A stretch of DNA of 64,000 nucleotides from CAZHVS01 sp964536015. Its GTDB lineage: Bacteria; Bacteroidota; Ignavibacteria; Ignavibacteriales; Ignavibacteriaceae. Positions 43,403 to 53,356 of the stretch are shown piece after piece. Both the position numbers and the translations under genes were made by a program. Under the pieces are notes generated by a model. It searched no databases. It saw only the letters and a program-made list of their open reading frames with translations, and was not told the origin of the DNA. The stretch spans positions 186,001-250,000 of the forward strand of contig CAZHVS010000003.1 in the NCBI GenBank assembly GCA_964536015.1. Direction: 5' to 3'. Within the stretch, counting starts at the first letter, position 1. Each line of letters begins with the position of its first letter.

Positions 43403-46352
43403 TTTTTCCCTCCAAAGGAATAATAATTTTAACAGAAACACCAAAGCCTTCTGAAGATTCAAGATTAAATATTCCGTTTAAGTATTTGGTTCTCTCTCTA
43501 ATTCCCACTAAACCAAACCCGGTATTATTATTAAAAATCTCCTGTTGCTGTTGATAAGAAATTCCTGCTCCATTGTCACTAATTAAAATAAAAAGTTCAT
43601 TTTCTTTTTTCTCAATTAAAATTTTAACATGACTTGCCTTTGAGTGTTTGATAATATTGTTGATGCATTCCTGCACAATGCGATAAATATTTATTTCCTT
43701 TTCGACTGATAAAATATTATCAATATCGTCGATCGAATATTCAACATTTATATCGGATGTTTCCTTAAATTTTTCTATCAATCCTTTAGTAATATTAGTC
43801 AGTCCGAGACTATCTAACTGGTAAGGATGAAGATTACGTGCAATTCTTCTTACTTCTTCAATTGAGTTTAAAGCTGATTCAGAAATTTCTTTAAATTGTT
43901 TTTCAGGAGGATATTTTTCTGGATTCTTCAACGCAATTTTTGCACGATTGATTATTGTCAATAATTCTTGCCCAAGACCATCATGCAATTCTGATGCAAT
44001 TCTTTTCCGTTCTGCTTCCTGAGATTCAATCAACATCCGAGAAAATTTTTGTTGATTTTCATTTTCCTTTTTCAGTAATGTAATTCTTCTTTTATATAAT
44101 AAAATTCCTATTGAAATAATTATTAAGATAAAAATTATTCTAAACCACCAGGTCTGCCAGTATGGAGGTAATATTTCGATATTATAGACTGCTATATCAG
44201 ACCATTTCCCGTTTCGGTTTTTTGCTTTAGCTAAGAAATTATACTTTCCGGGTTTAAGGTGTGAATATCTGATAATTCTTTGATTAGAATTTAAACTCCA
44301 CTCTGTTTCGAATTCTTTAAGCATATAAGCATATTCTATACTGCCTTCATCATAGAAACTTGGTGAAACCAATTTAAAGTGAATTGAATTATTATTGTAA
44401 TTTAATACGGATGTATTGTGCAATACGACATCTTCATTTTTTTCTGATACCAATTCTATCCAGATTTTTGGAATAGGAAAATCAAGATTTCGATCGTGAC
44501 ATTTCAATAAAGAAATTCCAGAATTTGTGCCAAAAATCAAATTATCGTTTTTATCAATAAGAATAGTACTAATGATATCTCCTGCAAGACCATCACGAGA
44601 CTCAAAGGAGCAGATTAAAGAATCTGACCATTCAAAAACACCAATATCAGTACCTATCCATAAATTACCTTTTGAGTCTTCATTCAAGCATCTGACATTG
44701 ATTATTTTCTTTTTTGTACAATTAATTACTTTACATTTGTAATTATAATCAGAAAAGAGCACCAATCCAATTGGCGTTGCCAACCATATTCTTTTCTTTG
44801 AATCAATAAATATCTGGTTAATTTCATTTGAAGGCAGACCATCTTTATTTGTAAAATATTTAACTGTATCATTTTTTATCAAACCCAATCCACCAGATTC
44901 CTGACAAAACCATATCCTTTCTTTTTCATCTATAACCATTGAATTAAATGAAGAGTTTTTTATACCATTAGCAGTATTATATCTCTTAACTATTTTATTA
45001 TTCTCAAGCACAATAATTTCACCGGTTAATCCAGCATATATATTCCCTTTTTTATCACTGGTAAATGATTTAACAAAAATGTCATTTAGATTTTTTTTAA
45101 TTTTACATTCACCTAGGCTATTATCTTTTATATAATTCAATCCTCTATATTTCCCTACCCAAATTACACCCTTTTTATCCTGGATTAATGAATGAACCTG
45201 ATGATTTTGGCTGTAAGAAATATTATGAACAGATAGATTAAGATTCGCATCAATTTTATATAGTCCTGACCATCCACCAAACCAAATATTATCGTCTTTA
45301 TCAATCATTCCAGTAAGAATTGTTGAAGAGAGTAATCCGTCATTCTCGGTAAAATTAATGAAATATCTGTTTGTCAGTTTAAGAGCTCCAATATTTGTTG
45401 AAATCCATGTGTTATTTTCTCTATCCTTAATAATTGACGAAATATTTTCATTTATTAAACCATTTTTAGTGCGAATTCTTATTATCTTATCGGAGTATAT
45501 CAAGAACAAACCACGTGTTGTCCCTACCCAAACAACTCCGTCATCTGAATCATAAATAGATAATGGTTTTATCGGATCAGAATAATTTCCCGGATTTAAG
45601 ATTTTAGTTTGTTTCCCATTTTTGTATCTATAAACTCCCATTCTTTTATCACCAACTAAGTCAATGGTTCCGTAAAGAATTGAATTGTCTTTTCCAACTG
45701 CTAATGATATAAGAGGTATTTCATGGATTCTTTCAAAAGACCTTATTTCTCCTTCTTCAAAATATAACCTTGCAAGTCCTCCATCTGAAACCCAAATATT
45801 ACTAGAAGAATCTATAATCATTTTATTTACATAATTTCTTAGTAAACCATTTTCTTTAGTGATAGTTTTTATTGAATCATTTTTAGAAATAATTATGATT
45901 CCCTGATTGGTCCCTAACCAAACATTTTTTTCTTTATCAAATAAAATTGTAGTAATAGAATTAGTTGGTATTTTGTTATTATCAGATGACAACCAATTAG
46001 CATTATCATACTTAGGATTAATTACAGCAACACCTTTTTCTTCAGTTGCTATCCAGATATTTCCTTTTGAATCTTCGTTAATATCTTTAACCGTTATTTG
46101 CTCATTCAATTCATTAAAGATTTTTTTAAACTTATAACCATCATATTTTGAAAGTCCACCAATACCACCGATCCATAAAATGCCTCTTGAATCCTGAAAT
46201 ATTTTATTAACTGCAACGGGAAATAAGCCCTCATTAGCTGTATACTTTTTAAATGAATAGGTTTGAGCGGATAATTTGAATGGAAAGATAAGAGAGATTA
46301 ATAATAAATTAATCAGTTTAATTTTAAGATAATCCTTGAAAAGAATTTTCAT
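43395..46352 (-). CDS. Sensor histidine kinase with periplasmic two-component propeller
   Basis: 985 residues. A signal/anchor (about 10-30) is followed by about 600 residues of two-component-propeller repeats (units such as DSRGILWIGGIGGLSKYDG and DKEKNVWLGTNQGI), expected to form two seven-bladed propellers. A Y_Y_Y domain (about 660-730) and one membrane helix (about 735-757) come next. A coiled coil leads to the HisKA_3 domain with H790 in ASELHDGLGQE. The HATPase (about 865-980) has QECINNIIKH, ISDNGAGI and GFGLVGIRER. Kinases of this shape often sense polysaccharide fragments in Bacteroidetes; the ligand here is unknown. It runs into the NarL-type regulator. Confidence 0.92.
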   Translation of the reverse strand: MKILFKDYLKIKLINLLLISLIFPFKLSAQTYSFKKYTANEGLFPVAVNKIFQDSRGILWIGGIGGLSKYDGYKFKKIFNELNEQITVKDINEDSKGNIWIATEEKGVAVINPKYDNANWLSSDNNKIPTNSITTILFDKEKNVWLGTNQGIIIISKNDSIKTITKENGLLRNYVNKMIIDSSSNIWVSDGGLARLYFEEGEIRSFERIHEIPLISLAVGKDNSILYGTIDLVGDKRMGVYRYKNGKQTKILNPGNYSDPIKPLSIYDSDDGVVWVGTTRGLFLIYSDKIIRIRTKNGLINENISSIIKDRENNTWISTNIGALKLTNRYFINFTENDGLLSSTILTGMIDKDDNIWFGGWSGLYKIDANLNLSVHNISYSQNHQVHSLIQDKKGVIWVGKYRGLNYIKDNSLGECKIKKNLNDIFVKSFTSDKKGNIYAGLTGEIIVLENNKIVKRYNTANGIKNSSFNSMVIDEKERIWFCQESGGLGLIKNDTVKYFTNKDGLPSNEINQIFIDSKKRIWLATPIGLVLFSDYNYKCKVINCTKKKIINVRCLNEDSKGNLWIGTDIGVFEWSDSLICSFESRDGLAGDIISTILIDKNDNLIFGTNSGISLLKCHDRNLDFPIPKIWIELVSEKNEDVVLHNTSVLNYNNNSIHFKLVSPSFYDEGSIEYAYMLKEFETEWSLNSNQRIIRYSHLKPGKYNFLAKAKNRNGKWSDIAVYNIEILPPYWQTWWFRIIFILIIISIGILLYKRRITLLKKENENQQKFSRMLIESQEAERKRIASELHDGLGQELLTIINRAKIALKNPEKYPPEKQFKEISESALNSIEEVRRIARNLHPYQLDSLGLTNITKGLIEKFKETSDINVEYSIDDIDNILSVEKEINIYRIVQECINNIIKHSKASHVKILIEKKENELFILISDNGAGISYQQQQEIFNNNTGFGLVGIRERTKYLNGIFNLESSEGFGVSVKIIIPLEGKSE

Positions 46353-46432
46353 TTTTAATATTAACTGTTAATTGCAGAAGAAAATTAATATGGATTTTAT
46401 TTACTTCAAAATTTCTTATCAGAACACTATTA

Positions 46433-46460
46433 AAAATCCAGCCCATAATTGAGCTGGATT
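46433..46460 (-). terminator. Terminator after the BNR-like surface protein gene
   Basis: The minus strand forms AATCCAGC / GCTGGATT around a twelve-base loop, then TTTTTAATAG. It lies 32 bases after the stop at 46493. The stem is nearly the same as that of the terminator at 36961, and both follow type IX-sorted genes. Confidence 0.75.
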
Positions 46461-46492
46461 CCTTAGTAATTACTGATTATTTGTGAGGTAAC

Positions 46493-48544
46493 TTATTTTA
46501 ATAATAACATCTTTTTAACTTCTTTGAATTCTCCTGCAATCAGTTCATAATAATACAATCCTGAAACGTATTTATTTCCATCCCAATTAATTATATAATT
46601 TCCCGCTGGCTGTTCTTTATTCACTAATGTTTCAATCACTCTACCAATTGCATCAAAAATTTTTATAGTAACAAAACTTTCCTTTGGCAGTTGATAATTT
46701 ATTGTAGTAACAGGATTAAATGGATTTGGATAATTTTGATAAAGAGAAAAATTTAAAGGTTTGTCAACACCCTCTTCACCTGCTTCCATAATAATATCAC
46801 TAATTAATCCTCTCCAAATTCCATCAGAGTAATTACCAGTAAAAATATAATCTGTATTGAATGAAATGTCATAAATAATTTGACTTGGATTATTTTTTCG
46901 AATCGATGTCCATGTGCTTCCATTATCTTCTGTAAATGATAATATATTATATCCTCCAGCTAATAATTTAGAATTATAAGTTTTTAAACAATAAATGTTC
47001 CCACTTAAAGCTGTTTGCGTCCAGTTATTGTTTGTGTCTAAAATATAAACTCCATTTTCAGTTCCTGCAAAGAGCCTATTATTTAAAGTAGCAAGCGAAG
47101 TTACAGGATAATTCTGAGAAGCATCGAGCTGCCAGCTTACACCGTCATTTGTTGATTTATACAAGCCAACTTGTGTGGCAGCATATAACTTATTATCAAA
47201 ATAAATTAAAGAACGTATCCATGTTGAAGGCAAACCATTATTTACTTGTGCCCACATAAGCCCATCGTTCGAAGTTCTGAAAACACCATCATACATCGAA
47301 CCAGCAAAAAGATAAGTATTAGAAAAACAGATAGAATGAATTTCCTTATTAGGTAAACCTATGAAATCCCAACTTCCACCGAGATCTGTTGATTTATATA
47401 TTCCCCCTCTTTGAGGAATATAGGGTGTTGTGCCTGCAAAGACATCATTATTCCTTCTAACCAAACAGTTTACATTACTAAGATTCAGATTATTAAATTC
47501 CGTAAATGAATAACCCATATCTCTAGAAATAATAACACCATTCTGAGCATCGTTACCAGCAATAATGGTATTATTTATTACCATAATAGCTTTTGTCGAC
47601 ATAAATGATGAAACACCTGTATTAATCCAAGTTACGCCATTATTTGAAGAAGTAAATATTCCATGATCTCTTGTTCCGATTAAAATATTATTGCTCACTT
47701 TTAATGCAGAATGTACTGTCTCTCCACCCAATCCTATTTTAATCCATGTATTTCCATCATCAGTACTTCGAAAGATACCATCGCTTGTACTGAGATAAAT
47801 ATCGTTTCCATCGGAATAGACACTATTTAAATTTGATATTCCCGAAGCTATTTGTTGAAAAGTATTTCCAAAATCACTTGACTTATAAAGATTCGAATAA
47901 CCGTAAATTAAATACAAAGTATTATTTTTTACAGTGATTGAGGAAACTTGACCATTATTATCTGGATTATTACAAAAAACCCATGAATTCCCATAATCAG
48001 TTGATTTATATAGCCCAGAATACTCGCCAAAAAACAAAGTACTTCCAACAGTCGAAATTGAGTAAATTGTTGGTTTTGGATTCCATCCGGGAATCACTTG
48101 AGACCAGGTATCTCCATTGTTGGATGATTTAAAAATACCATTTTGATAAGTTGAAAAATATATATCATTACCAAGCTTTGTAAATGATGTAATTGGATTA
48201 TTATTTCCAGTACCATTGTGTTGAAGCCATGTTTCTCCATTATCATCAGAAATATATAAATAACCATCATTACTACCGCCGTACATAGCAGCAAAGACTC
48301 TGTTATTGGAAAAGAAAAAAGCGTTAACATCCCATTGCCAAATACCTTGAGATTTTTCTACCCATGTCATACCATTATCAGATGAACGAAACACTTTGCC
48401 CCCGCTTGAATAAATGTATCCATTTCCTGCTGTAAAATGATATACCGTCCAGCCAAATGGACCAAATGTTTTTTGCCATTGTGCATTAGCAGTATAAAGA
48501 ATGGATATTGAAACAAGTGTTAAAACTAGAAATGAAATTTTCAT
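46493..48544 (-). CDS. Secreted BNR/sortilin-like propeller protein with type IX sorting domain
   Basis: 683 residues from ATG 48544, preceded by AAGG. A longer frame to 48586 overlaps comM and would put 14 residues before the signal peptide. The signal peptide (about 1-22) ends near TANAQ. About a dozen repeats of the form SSDNGMTW, STDDGNTWIKIG and SNDGVSWQ (Asp-box/BNR-like) fill residues 25-590 and should form one or two beta-propellers. The last 80 residues are a type IX sorting domain (SLYQNYPNPFNPVTTINYQL). A surface-exposed binding protein is likely; no sialidase active-site residues were identified. It is the last gene of the M16-nuo-comM run, 22 bases after comM. Confidence 0.83.
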   Translation of the reverse strand: MKISFLVLTLVSISILYTANAQWQKTFGPFGWTVYHFTAGNGYIYSSGGKVFRSSDNGMTWVEKSQGIWQWDVNAFFFSNNRVFAAMYGGSNDGYLYISDDNGETWLQHNGTGNNNPITSFTKLGNDIYFSTYQNGIFKSSNNGDTWSQVIPGWNPKPTIYSISTVGSTLFFGEYSGLYKSTDYGNSWVFCNNPDNNGQVSSITVKNNTLYLIYGYSNLYKSSDFGNTFQQIASGISNLNSVYSDGNDIYLSTSDGIFRSTDDGNTWIKIGLGGETVHSALKVSNNILIGTRDHGIFTSSNNGVTWINTGVSSFMSTKAIMVINNTIIAGNDAQNGVIISRDMGYSFTEFNNLNLSNVNCLVRRNNDVFAGTTPYIPQRGGIYKSTDLGGSWDFIGLPNKEIHSICFSNTYLFAGSMYDGVFRTSNDGLMWAQVNNGLPSTWIRSLIYFDNKLYAATQVGLYKSTNDGVSWQLDASQNYPVTSLATLNNRLFAGTENGVYILDTNNNWTQTALSGNIYCLKTYNSKLLAGGYNILSFTEDNGSTWTSIRKNNPSQIIYDISFNTDYIFTGNYSDGIWRGLISDIIMEAGEEGVDKPLNFSLYQNYPNPFNPVTTINYQLPKESFVTIKIFDAIGRVIETLVNKEQPAGNYIINWDGNKYVSGLYYYELIAGEFKEVKKMLLLK

Positions 48545-48566
48545 GTTGAATGCCTTTATAATTATT

Positions 48567-50105
48567 TTAGTGATTCCACAATTCACGGTCTAAGCTTCTA
48601 TATTGAATTGCTTCACTTATGTGATGTGATTTAATATTTTCTGATGCCTCTAAATCGGCTATCGTTCTTGCAACTTTAAGGATTCTATCGTAAGCTCTTG
48701 CTGATAATCCTAATCTTGTCATTGCCATCTTTAATAAATCAGCAGATGCCTGATCAAGTACACAATAATGTCTTACTTCTTTAGAACCCATATCGGCATT
48801 AGTATAAATTCTTGCGGATGAGCCAAATCTTTTTAACTGAATCTCACGCGCTTTAACAACTCTTGCTCTTATATCTATTGAAGACTCACCTTTTTGATTG
48901 GAAGATAATTCCTTATACTTAACTGCAGGAACCTCTATATGAATATCAATCCTATCAAGCAAAGGTCCTGATATTCTTGTCATGTATTTTTGAATTTGCT
49001 GTTGTGTGCAAGTACATTGTTTTGTTGTATCAGTAAAAAAACCGCAAGGACAAGGATTCATTGCAGCTGCTAACATAAAATTAGCAGGAAATTCTAACGA
49101 CATTTTTGAACGACTTACAGTAACACGATTATCTTCTAATGGCTGACGTAGAACTTCTAAAACATTTTTTTTGAATTCTGGTAATTCGTCCAGAAACAAA
49201 ACACCATGATGAGCAAATGATACTTCACCAGGTCGTGGAAATGATCCGCCACCAATTAAAGCTGCATCGGATGTTGTATGATGAGGGCTTCTAAATGGTC
49301 TTTCTGTTAAAAGAGGTTGATTTTTTTGTAATACTCCTGCAACTGAATGAATCTTGGTTGTTTCTAATGCTTGTTCAAAAGTTAAGGGAGGAAGAATTGT
49401 TGGTAATCGTTTTGCAAGCATTGTTTTTCCTGAACCCGGAGGACCAATCATTATAATATTATGAGCACCTGCAGCAGCAACTTCTAAAGCACGTTTAACA
49501 TTTTCCTGTCCTTTTACATCTGCAAAATCGAGACTGTATTTATTAACTTGCGCAAAAAGATCATTAATATCAGTTCGAATAGGAATGAAGGAATCAGGAT
49601 CCTGTAAAAAATTTATAACTTCTTCAAGATTATTTAAACCATAAACATCAATTCCATCCACTATTGATGCTTCATCTGCAGATTCTTTGGGAAGTATTAA
49701 TTTTTTAATTCCCTTCTGTTTTGCATTAACAGCAATTGGCAATCCGCCTTTAATATGTCTTAATGAACCATCCAGTGATAATTCACCAAGAGTCATCACT
49801 TCATTAAGAAAATCTGAATTTATTAATTCAGCAGAAGTTAAAATTCCAATTGCAATTGGTAAATCAAAAGCACTTCCTTCTTTTTTTATATCTGCCGGAG
49901 CTAAATTGATTGTAATTTTTTTTGCGGGAAATTCTATTCCACTGTTTTTAACTGCTGCAACAACTCTTTCTCTGGATTCTTTTACTGCGTTATCGGGCAA
50001 TCCTACAATAACAAAACCGGGAAGATTTTTTTCACAATGAGTTTCTACCTCAACAATATATGCGTCAATACCATAAGTAGCACTTGAAATTATTTTAGAT
50101 AACAT
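48567..50105 (-). CDS. comM: YifB/ComM family Mg-chelatase-like AAA+ ATPase
   Basis: 512 residues. ComM is a hexameric helicase that promotes branch migration when DNA taken up by transformation is integrated. The N-terminal Lon-protease-like domain (about 1-165) has GLPDNAVKESRERVVAA. Walker A is GPPGSGKTMLAKRLP (about 219-233), Walker B lies near GVLFLDELPEF, and the Cys set NPCPCGFF...CTCTQQQIQKY belongs to the family. It lies 19 bases after nuoI. The branch-migration role is known from Vibrio and assumed here. Confidence 0.93.
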   Translation of the reverse strand: MLSKIISSATYGIDAYIVEVETHCEKNLPGFVIVGLPDNAVKESRERVVAAVKNSGIEFPAKKITINLAPADIKKEGSAFDLPIAIGILTSAELINSDFLNEVMTLGELSLDGSLRHIKGGLPIAVNAKQKGIKKLILPKESADEASIVDGIDVYGLNNLEEVINFLQDPDSFIPIRTDINDLFAQVNKYSLDFADVKGQENVKRALEVAAAGAHNIIMIGPPGSGKTMLAKRLPTILPPLTFEQALETTKIHSVAGVLQKNQPLLTERPFRSPHHTTSDAALIGGGSFPRPGEVSFAHHGVLFLDELPEFKKNVLEVLRQPLEDNRVTVSRSKMSLEFPANFMLAAAMNPCPCGFFTDTTKQCTCTQQQIQKYMTRISGPLLDRIDIHIEVPAVKYKELSSNQKGESSIDIRARVVKAREIQLKRFGSSARIYTNADMGSKEVRHYCVLDQASADLLKMAMTRLGLSARAYDRILKVARTIADLEASENIKSHHISEAIQYRSLDRELWNH

Positions 50106-50124
50106 AGAGCAACCAATAAAAAAA

Positions 50125-50619
50125 TTATTTATAGTCTCTTAAAAATTTTATCCTATCCTGAAGTTTATTGACCGGAATTAAAAGTTTATCTTTTCCATAA
50201 ATTGCATCTTCCCTATCAGTAAATACAAGTTCATAATCTTTACTCATAACAATTGCTTCTTCAGGACACACTTCTTCACAAAAACCACAGAAAATACATC
50301 TGAGCATATTTATCTCAAACTTTTCAGGAAATCTTTCTTTTTCTCTTTCTGTTTCATTAGCCTGAACTTCAATTGCAAGTGCGGGACATACTCTTGAACA
50401 TAGACCACACGCGACACATCTTTCCTGTCCGTTTTCTTCTAATACCAAAACAGGTCTTCCGCGGTAAGAAGAAGGTGGTTCGAATTTAACTTCGGGATAT
50501 TCCATTGTAAACTTAGGCTTGAACATAGTTTTAAGTGTAAGCATAAGTCCTTTAGCAATTTCGGGAATATATGCTTTTTGAAAAACAGAAAGATCTTTTA
50601 GTCTTTTTTTGTTTGCCAT
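50125..50619 (-). CDS. nuoI: NADH-quinone oxidoreductase subunit I
   Basis: Peripheral-arm subunit of complex I carrying two 4Fe-4S clusters (N6a and N6b). 164 residues. The ligands are C68, C71, C74, C78 and C108, C111, C114, C118, in CVACGLCSRVCP and CIFCGFCEEVCPEEAI. The N-terminal amphipathic helix region KGLMLTLKTMFKP contacts the membrane arm. It lies nine bases after nuoH. Confidence 0.96.
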   Translation of the reverse strand: MANKKRLKDLSVFQKAYIPEIAKGLMLTLKTMFKPKFTMEYPEVKFEPPSSYRGRPVLVLEENGQERCVACGLCSRVCPALAIEVQANETEREKERFPEKFEINMLRCIFCGFCEEVCPEEAIVMSKDYELVFTDREDAIYGKDKLLIPVNKLQDRIKFLRDYK

Positions 50620-50628
50620 TATAAAATC

Positions 50629-51657
50629 CTATTTAATCCACATTACTAGCAAAGCAGCCCAGAGTAAATTAACAATTGCAAGCGGAAACATTACTTTCCA
50701 GCCAATGTTCATTAGTTGATCATAACGAAATCTTGGAATACTCCAGCGAACCCAGATGAAGAAAAATAAAACAGCACCAATTTTTACGAAGAAGGATGAA
50801 ATCTGAATAAGCACATTCATAGTTTTTGTCAAACCGAAAGATTCAACATATGGAAACTGCCAGCCGCCAAGATATAAGGTTACAATCAATGCACTCGCAA
50901 TAATCATATTAGCATATTCAGCCAGAAAAAAAGCAGCAAATTTCATACTGCTGTATTCTGTATGATAACCACCTACAAGTTCTGGTTCAGCTTCAGGTAA
51001 ATCAAATGGAAGTCTGTTCGTTTCTGCGAAAGCAGATACAATAAAAGTAATAAAACCAATCGGTTGAAGCACTGCATTCCACATCCATCCACTTTGAGCA
51101 GTAACAATTTCCATTGGACGAAGTGACTCTGAAAATAAAAGAACACCGGCAATTGAAAATCCCATAGAAATTTCATAAGATATCATTTGTGCAGAAGAAC
51201 GAACTCCACCCAATAAAGAATATTTACTCCCTGATGACCAGCCGGAAAAAGTAATTGCATAAACTCCAAGCGATGTTAAAGCAAGACAATAAAGAATTCC
51301 AATGTTAACATCAGCAACAACGAGCGAGATGTCATATCCAAAAATATTTATTGATGGCCCTGCCGGTATAACTGCAAAAGTACTGAACGCAACAAACAAG
51401 GCAATTACAGGAGCAAGAGCATGAATAGGTTTGTTCGCAGCAAATGGAACAATATCTTCTTTGAATAGTAATTTTAACACATCTGCAAAAGGTTGAAATA
51501 AACCTGCTGGTCCAACTCTGTTTGGTCCCAGCCTGTTTTGAGTCCATGCACTAATTTTTCTTTCAAAGTAAACGAGGTATGAAACAGTAAATAATATTAT
51601 AGAAGCAATAATGCCAATTTTTACTAAGCTTATTATAACAATTTCCATAATACTCAT
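50629..51657 (-). CDS. nuoH: NADH-quinone oxidoreductase subunit H
   Basis: Membrane-arm subunit that forms the quinone chamber with the peripheral arm. 342 residues with eight or more hydrophobic helices. Signatures are ERKISAWTQNRLGPNRVGP and ADVLKLLFKEDIVP near the N-terminus, AETNRLPFDLPEAEPELVGG and the ending loop with RWSIPRFRYDQLMNIGWKV. It starts two bases after the nuoG stop. Confidence 0.97.
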   Translation of the reverse strand: MSIMEIVIISLVKIGIIASIILFTVSYLVYFERKISAWTQNRLGPNRVGPAGLFQPFADVLKLLFKEDIVPFAANKPIHALAPVIALFVAFSTFAVIPAGPSINIFGYDISLVVADVNIGILYCLALTSLGVYAITFSGWSSGSKYSLLGGVRSSAQMISYEISMGFSIAGVLLFSESLRPMEIVTAQSGWMWNAVLQPIGFITFIVSAFAETNRLPFDLPEAEPELVGGYHTEYSSMKFAAFFLAEYANMIIASALIVTLYLGGWQFPYVESFGLTKTMNVLIQISSFFVKIGAVLFFFIWVRWSIPRFRYDQLMNIGWKVMFPLAIVNLLWAALLVMWIK

Positions 51658-51659
51658 AA

Positions 51660-53342
51660 TTAACTCTTTACTTTTTTATGATGCGTAGAAATAGAAAGTT
51701 GAACACCTTTTTCACCAATTAAATCATAATCTATACTCTTAAGTTCAGGGATTGATTTAGCCATCTCATTAAAAATTTCTTCAGCAAGATTGTACTTAAA
51801 TTTTACTCCAAATGAATTTGCCAGACCAGATAAAATTTTCCATGATGGTCGAGAATCAATTCGCTTAATTTTTCCCCAACGGTCGAATTCTGTTCCAAAT
51901 TTATCGAGCCGGCTTTGTGATAAACCATCAAGACTCCTATCCATTTCCAAAGTTGTAACAGCCGGACGAATTCGCTGTATCCTTCCATGAGTATTTATAA
52001 ATGTTCCATTCTTTTCGGCATAAGTGGAAGAAGGTAATACAACTTCAGCAATTGATGTTGTTTTATTAAAACTATGTGAATGTACTATTAACAAATCAAG
52101 TTTAGAAAGAACTTTTTCCAGTTCTTCATTTATTACTAAATCTTCTTCAATAACATACAGAATTTTTATTTTGCCATCACTAATTAATTTAATAATCTTA
52201 TCAAAAGTACTTCCATCTTTCTGTATATTTTCCAAAGCTAAATAAGCACCAAATAAATTAGGTGATTTATCCTCTGTAATAAGCAGTTCATCTGATGAAC
52301 CTAGCACTATATGTTTAGGAAGATCAATATACTTTGATTTCATTATTGTTTTTGCAAACTTCGAAAGCACGTAATTGTCTTCACAAGTAGCAAATGAAGA
52401 ACCAATAAATGCGATCTCATCTTTATTAATACTTTTAAGTTCTGATAAAATGAAAGCAAAAGCCTCATCCCAACCAACTTTTACAAGGCTGCCATTTCTT
52501 CTGAGGTGTGGACCGTTTACACGATTTCCATCGTGTACAAATTTAAAAGTCTCTAACCGTCCAAAATCACACATCCAATAACTATTCACATTCTCATTAT
52601 ATCTTGGAGTCAATCTTAAAATTTCATTTTGTCTTACCCACATATCAATATTGCAGCCGCGGGAACAACCAGTACAAATTGTTTTTGTAGAAGACATATC
52701 CCAGACTCTTGACTTGAATCTGAAATCTCGATTCGTTAATGCTCCAACAGGACAAATATCTGTAACATTAAGCGAATAAGGATTGTCAAGTTGTTTACCC
52801 GGTGCAGTTACAATAGTTACACGGTCACCACGTTGAACAAAAGTTAATTCTGAAGATTTTGAAATTTCATTACAAAAACGAATGCATCTTGAACACGAAA
52901 TACACCTCTCAGCATCGAACATTACGTGTGGACCAAGAGGAACTCTTTTATCTTTAATATTTTTTTCTTCGATAAAACGACTTTCACCTTTACTATGCTG
53001 ATATGCATAATCTTGTAATTTGCATTCTCCCGCTTCATCACAAATAGGACAATCGAGAGGATGATTAATCAGGAAAAATTCCATTACTGCATTACGTGCA
53101 TCAATAGATTTTTGAGAAAGTGAATTTACAACCATCCCTTCAGCAACAAGAGTGGAACAAGCAATTACAAGTTTGGGCATATTTTCAACTTCAACAAGAC
53201 ACATACGACAATTTCCCGAGACAGAGAGTGATGGATGCCAGCAAAAATGAGGTATATCTATTCCATTATCACTTGCGGCTTCAATAATTGTCTGCCCTTG
53301 TCTGAACTCTATATCTTTTCCATCTAAAATAAATTTCGGCAT
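51660..53342 (-). CDS. nuoG: NADH-quinone oxidoreductase subunit G (short form)
   Basis: Peripheral-arm iron-sulfur subunit of complex I. 560 residues, much shorter than the roughly 900 of E. coli. The 2Fe-2S ferredoxin domain has C34, C45, C48 and C62. The His-Cys3 cluster has H94, C98, C101 and C107. A 4Fe-4S cluster has C147, C150, C153 and C197, with C157 also present. A molybdopterin-type 4Fe-4S segment has C223, C226, C230 and C258. The following molybdopterin-like domain is reduced to about 300 residues and is unlikely to bind cofactor. It starts 14 bases after an M16 peptidase gene. Confidence 0.94.
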   Translation of the reverse strand: MPKFILDGKDIEFRQGQTIIEAASDNGIDIPHFCWHPSLSVSGNCRMCLVEVENMPKLVIACSTLVAEGMVVNSLSQKSIDARNAVMEFFLINHPLDCPICDEAGECKLQDYAYQHSKGESRFIEEKNIKDKRVPLGPHVMFDAERCISCSRCIRFCNEISKSSELTFVQRGDRVTIVTAPGKQLDNPYSLNVTDICPVGALTNRDFRFKSRVWDMSSTKTICTGCSRGCNIDMWVRQNEILRLTPRYNENVNSYWMCDFGRLETFKFVHDGNRVNGPHLRRNGSLVKVGWDEAFAFILSELKSINKDEIAFIGSSFATCEDNYVLSKFAKTIMKSKYIDLPKHIVLGSSDELLITEDKSPNLFGAYLALENIQKDGSTFDKIIKLISDGKIKILYVIEEDLVINEELEKVLSKLDLLIVHSHSFNKTTSIAEVVLPSSTYAEKNGTFINTHGRIQRIRPAVTTLEMDRSLDGLSQSRLDKFGTEFDRWGKIKRIDSRPSWKILSGLANSFGVKFKYNLAEEIFNEMAKSIPELKSIDYDLIGEKGVQLSISTHHKKVKS

Positions 53343-53356
53343 ATTCGTCTTTCTGT

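Noticed and set aside
37887..48544. CRISPR-like regular repeats in the large secreted proteins.
   Set aside because: The repeats are protein-level (strand repeats, Asp-box units) with varying DNA sequence and no constant repeat-spacer unit.
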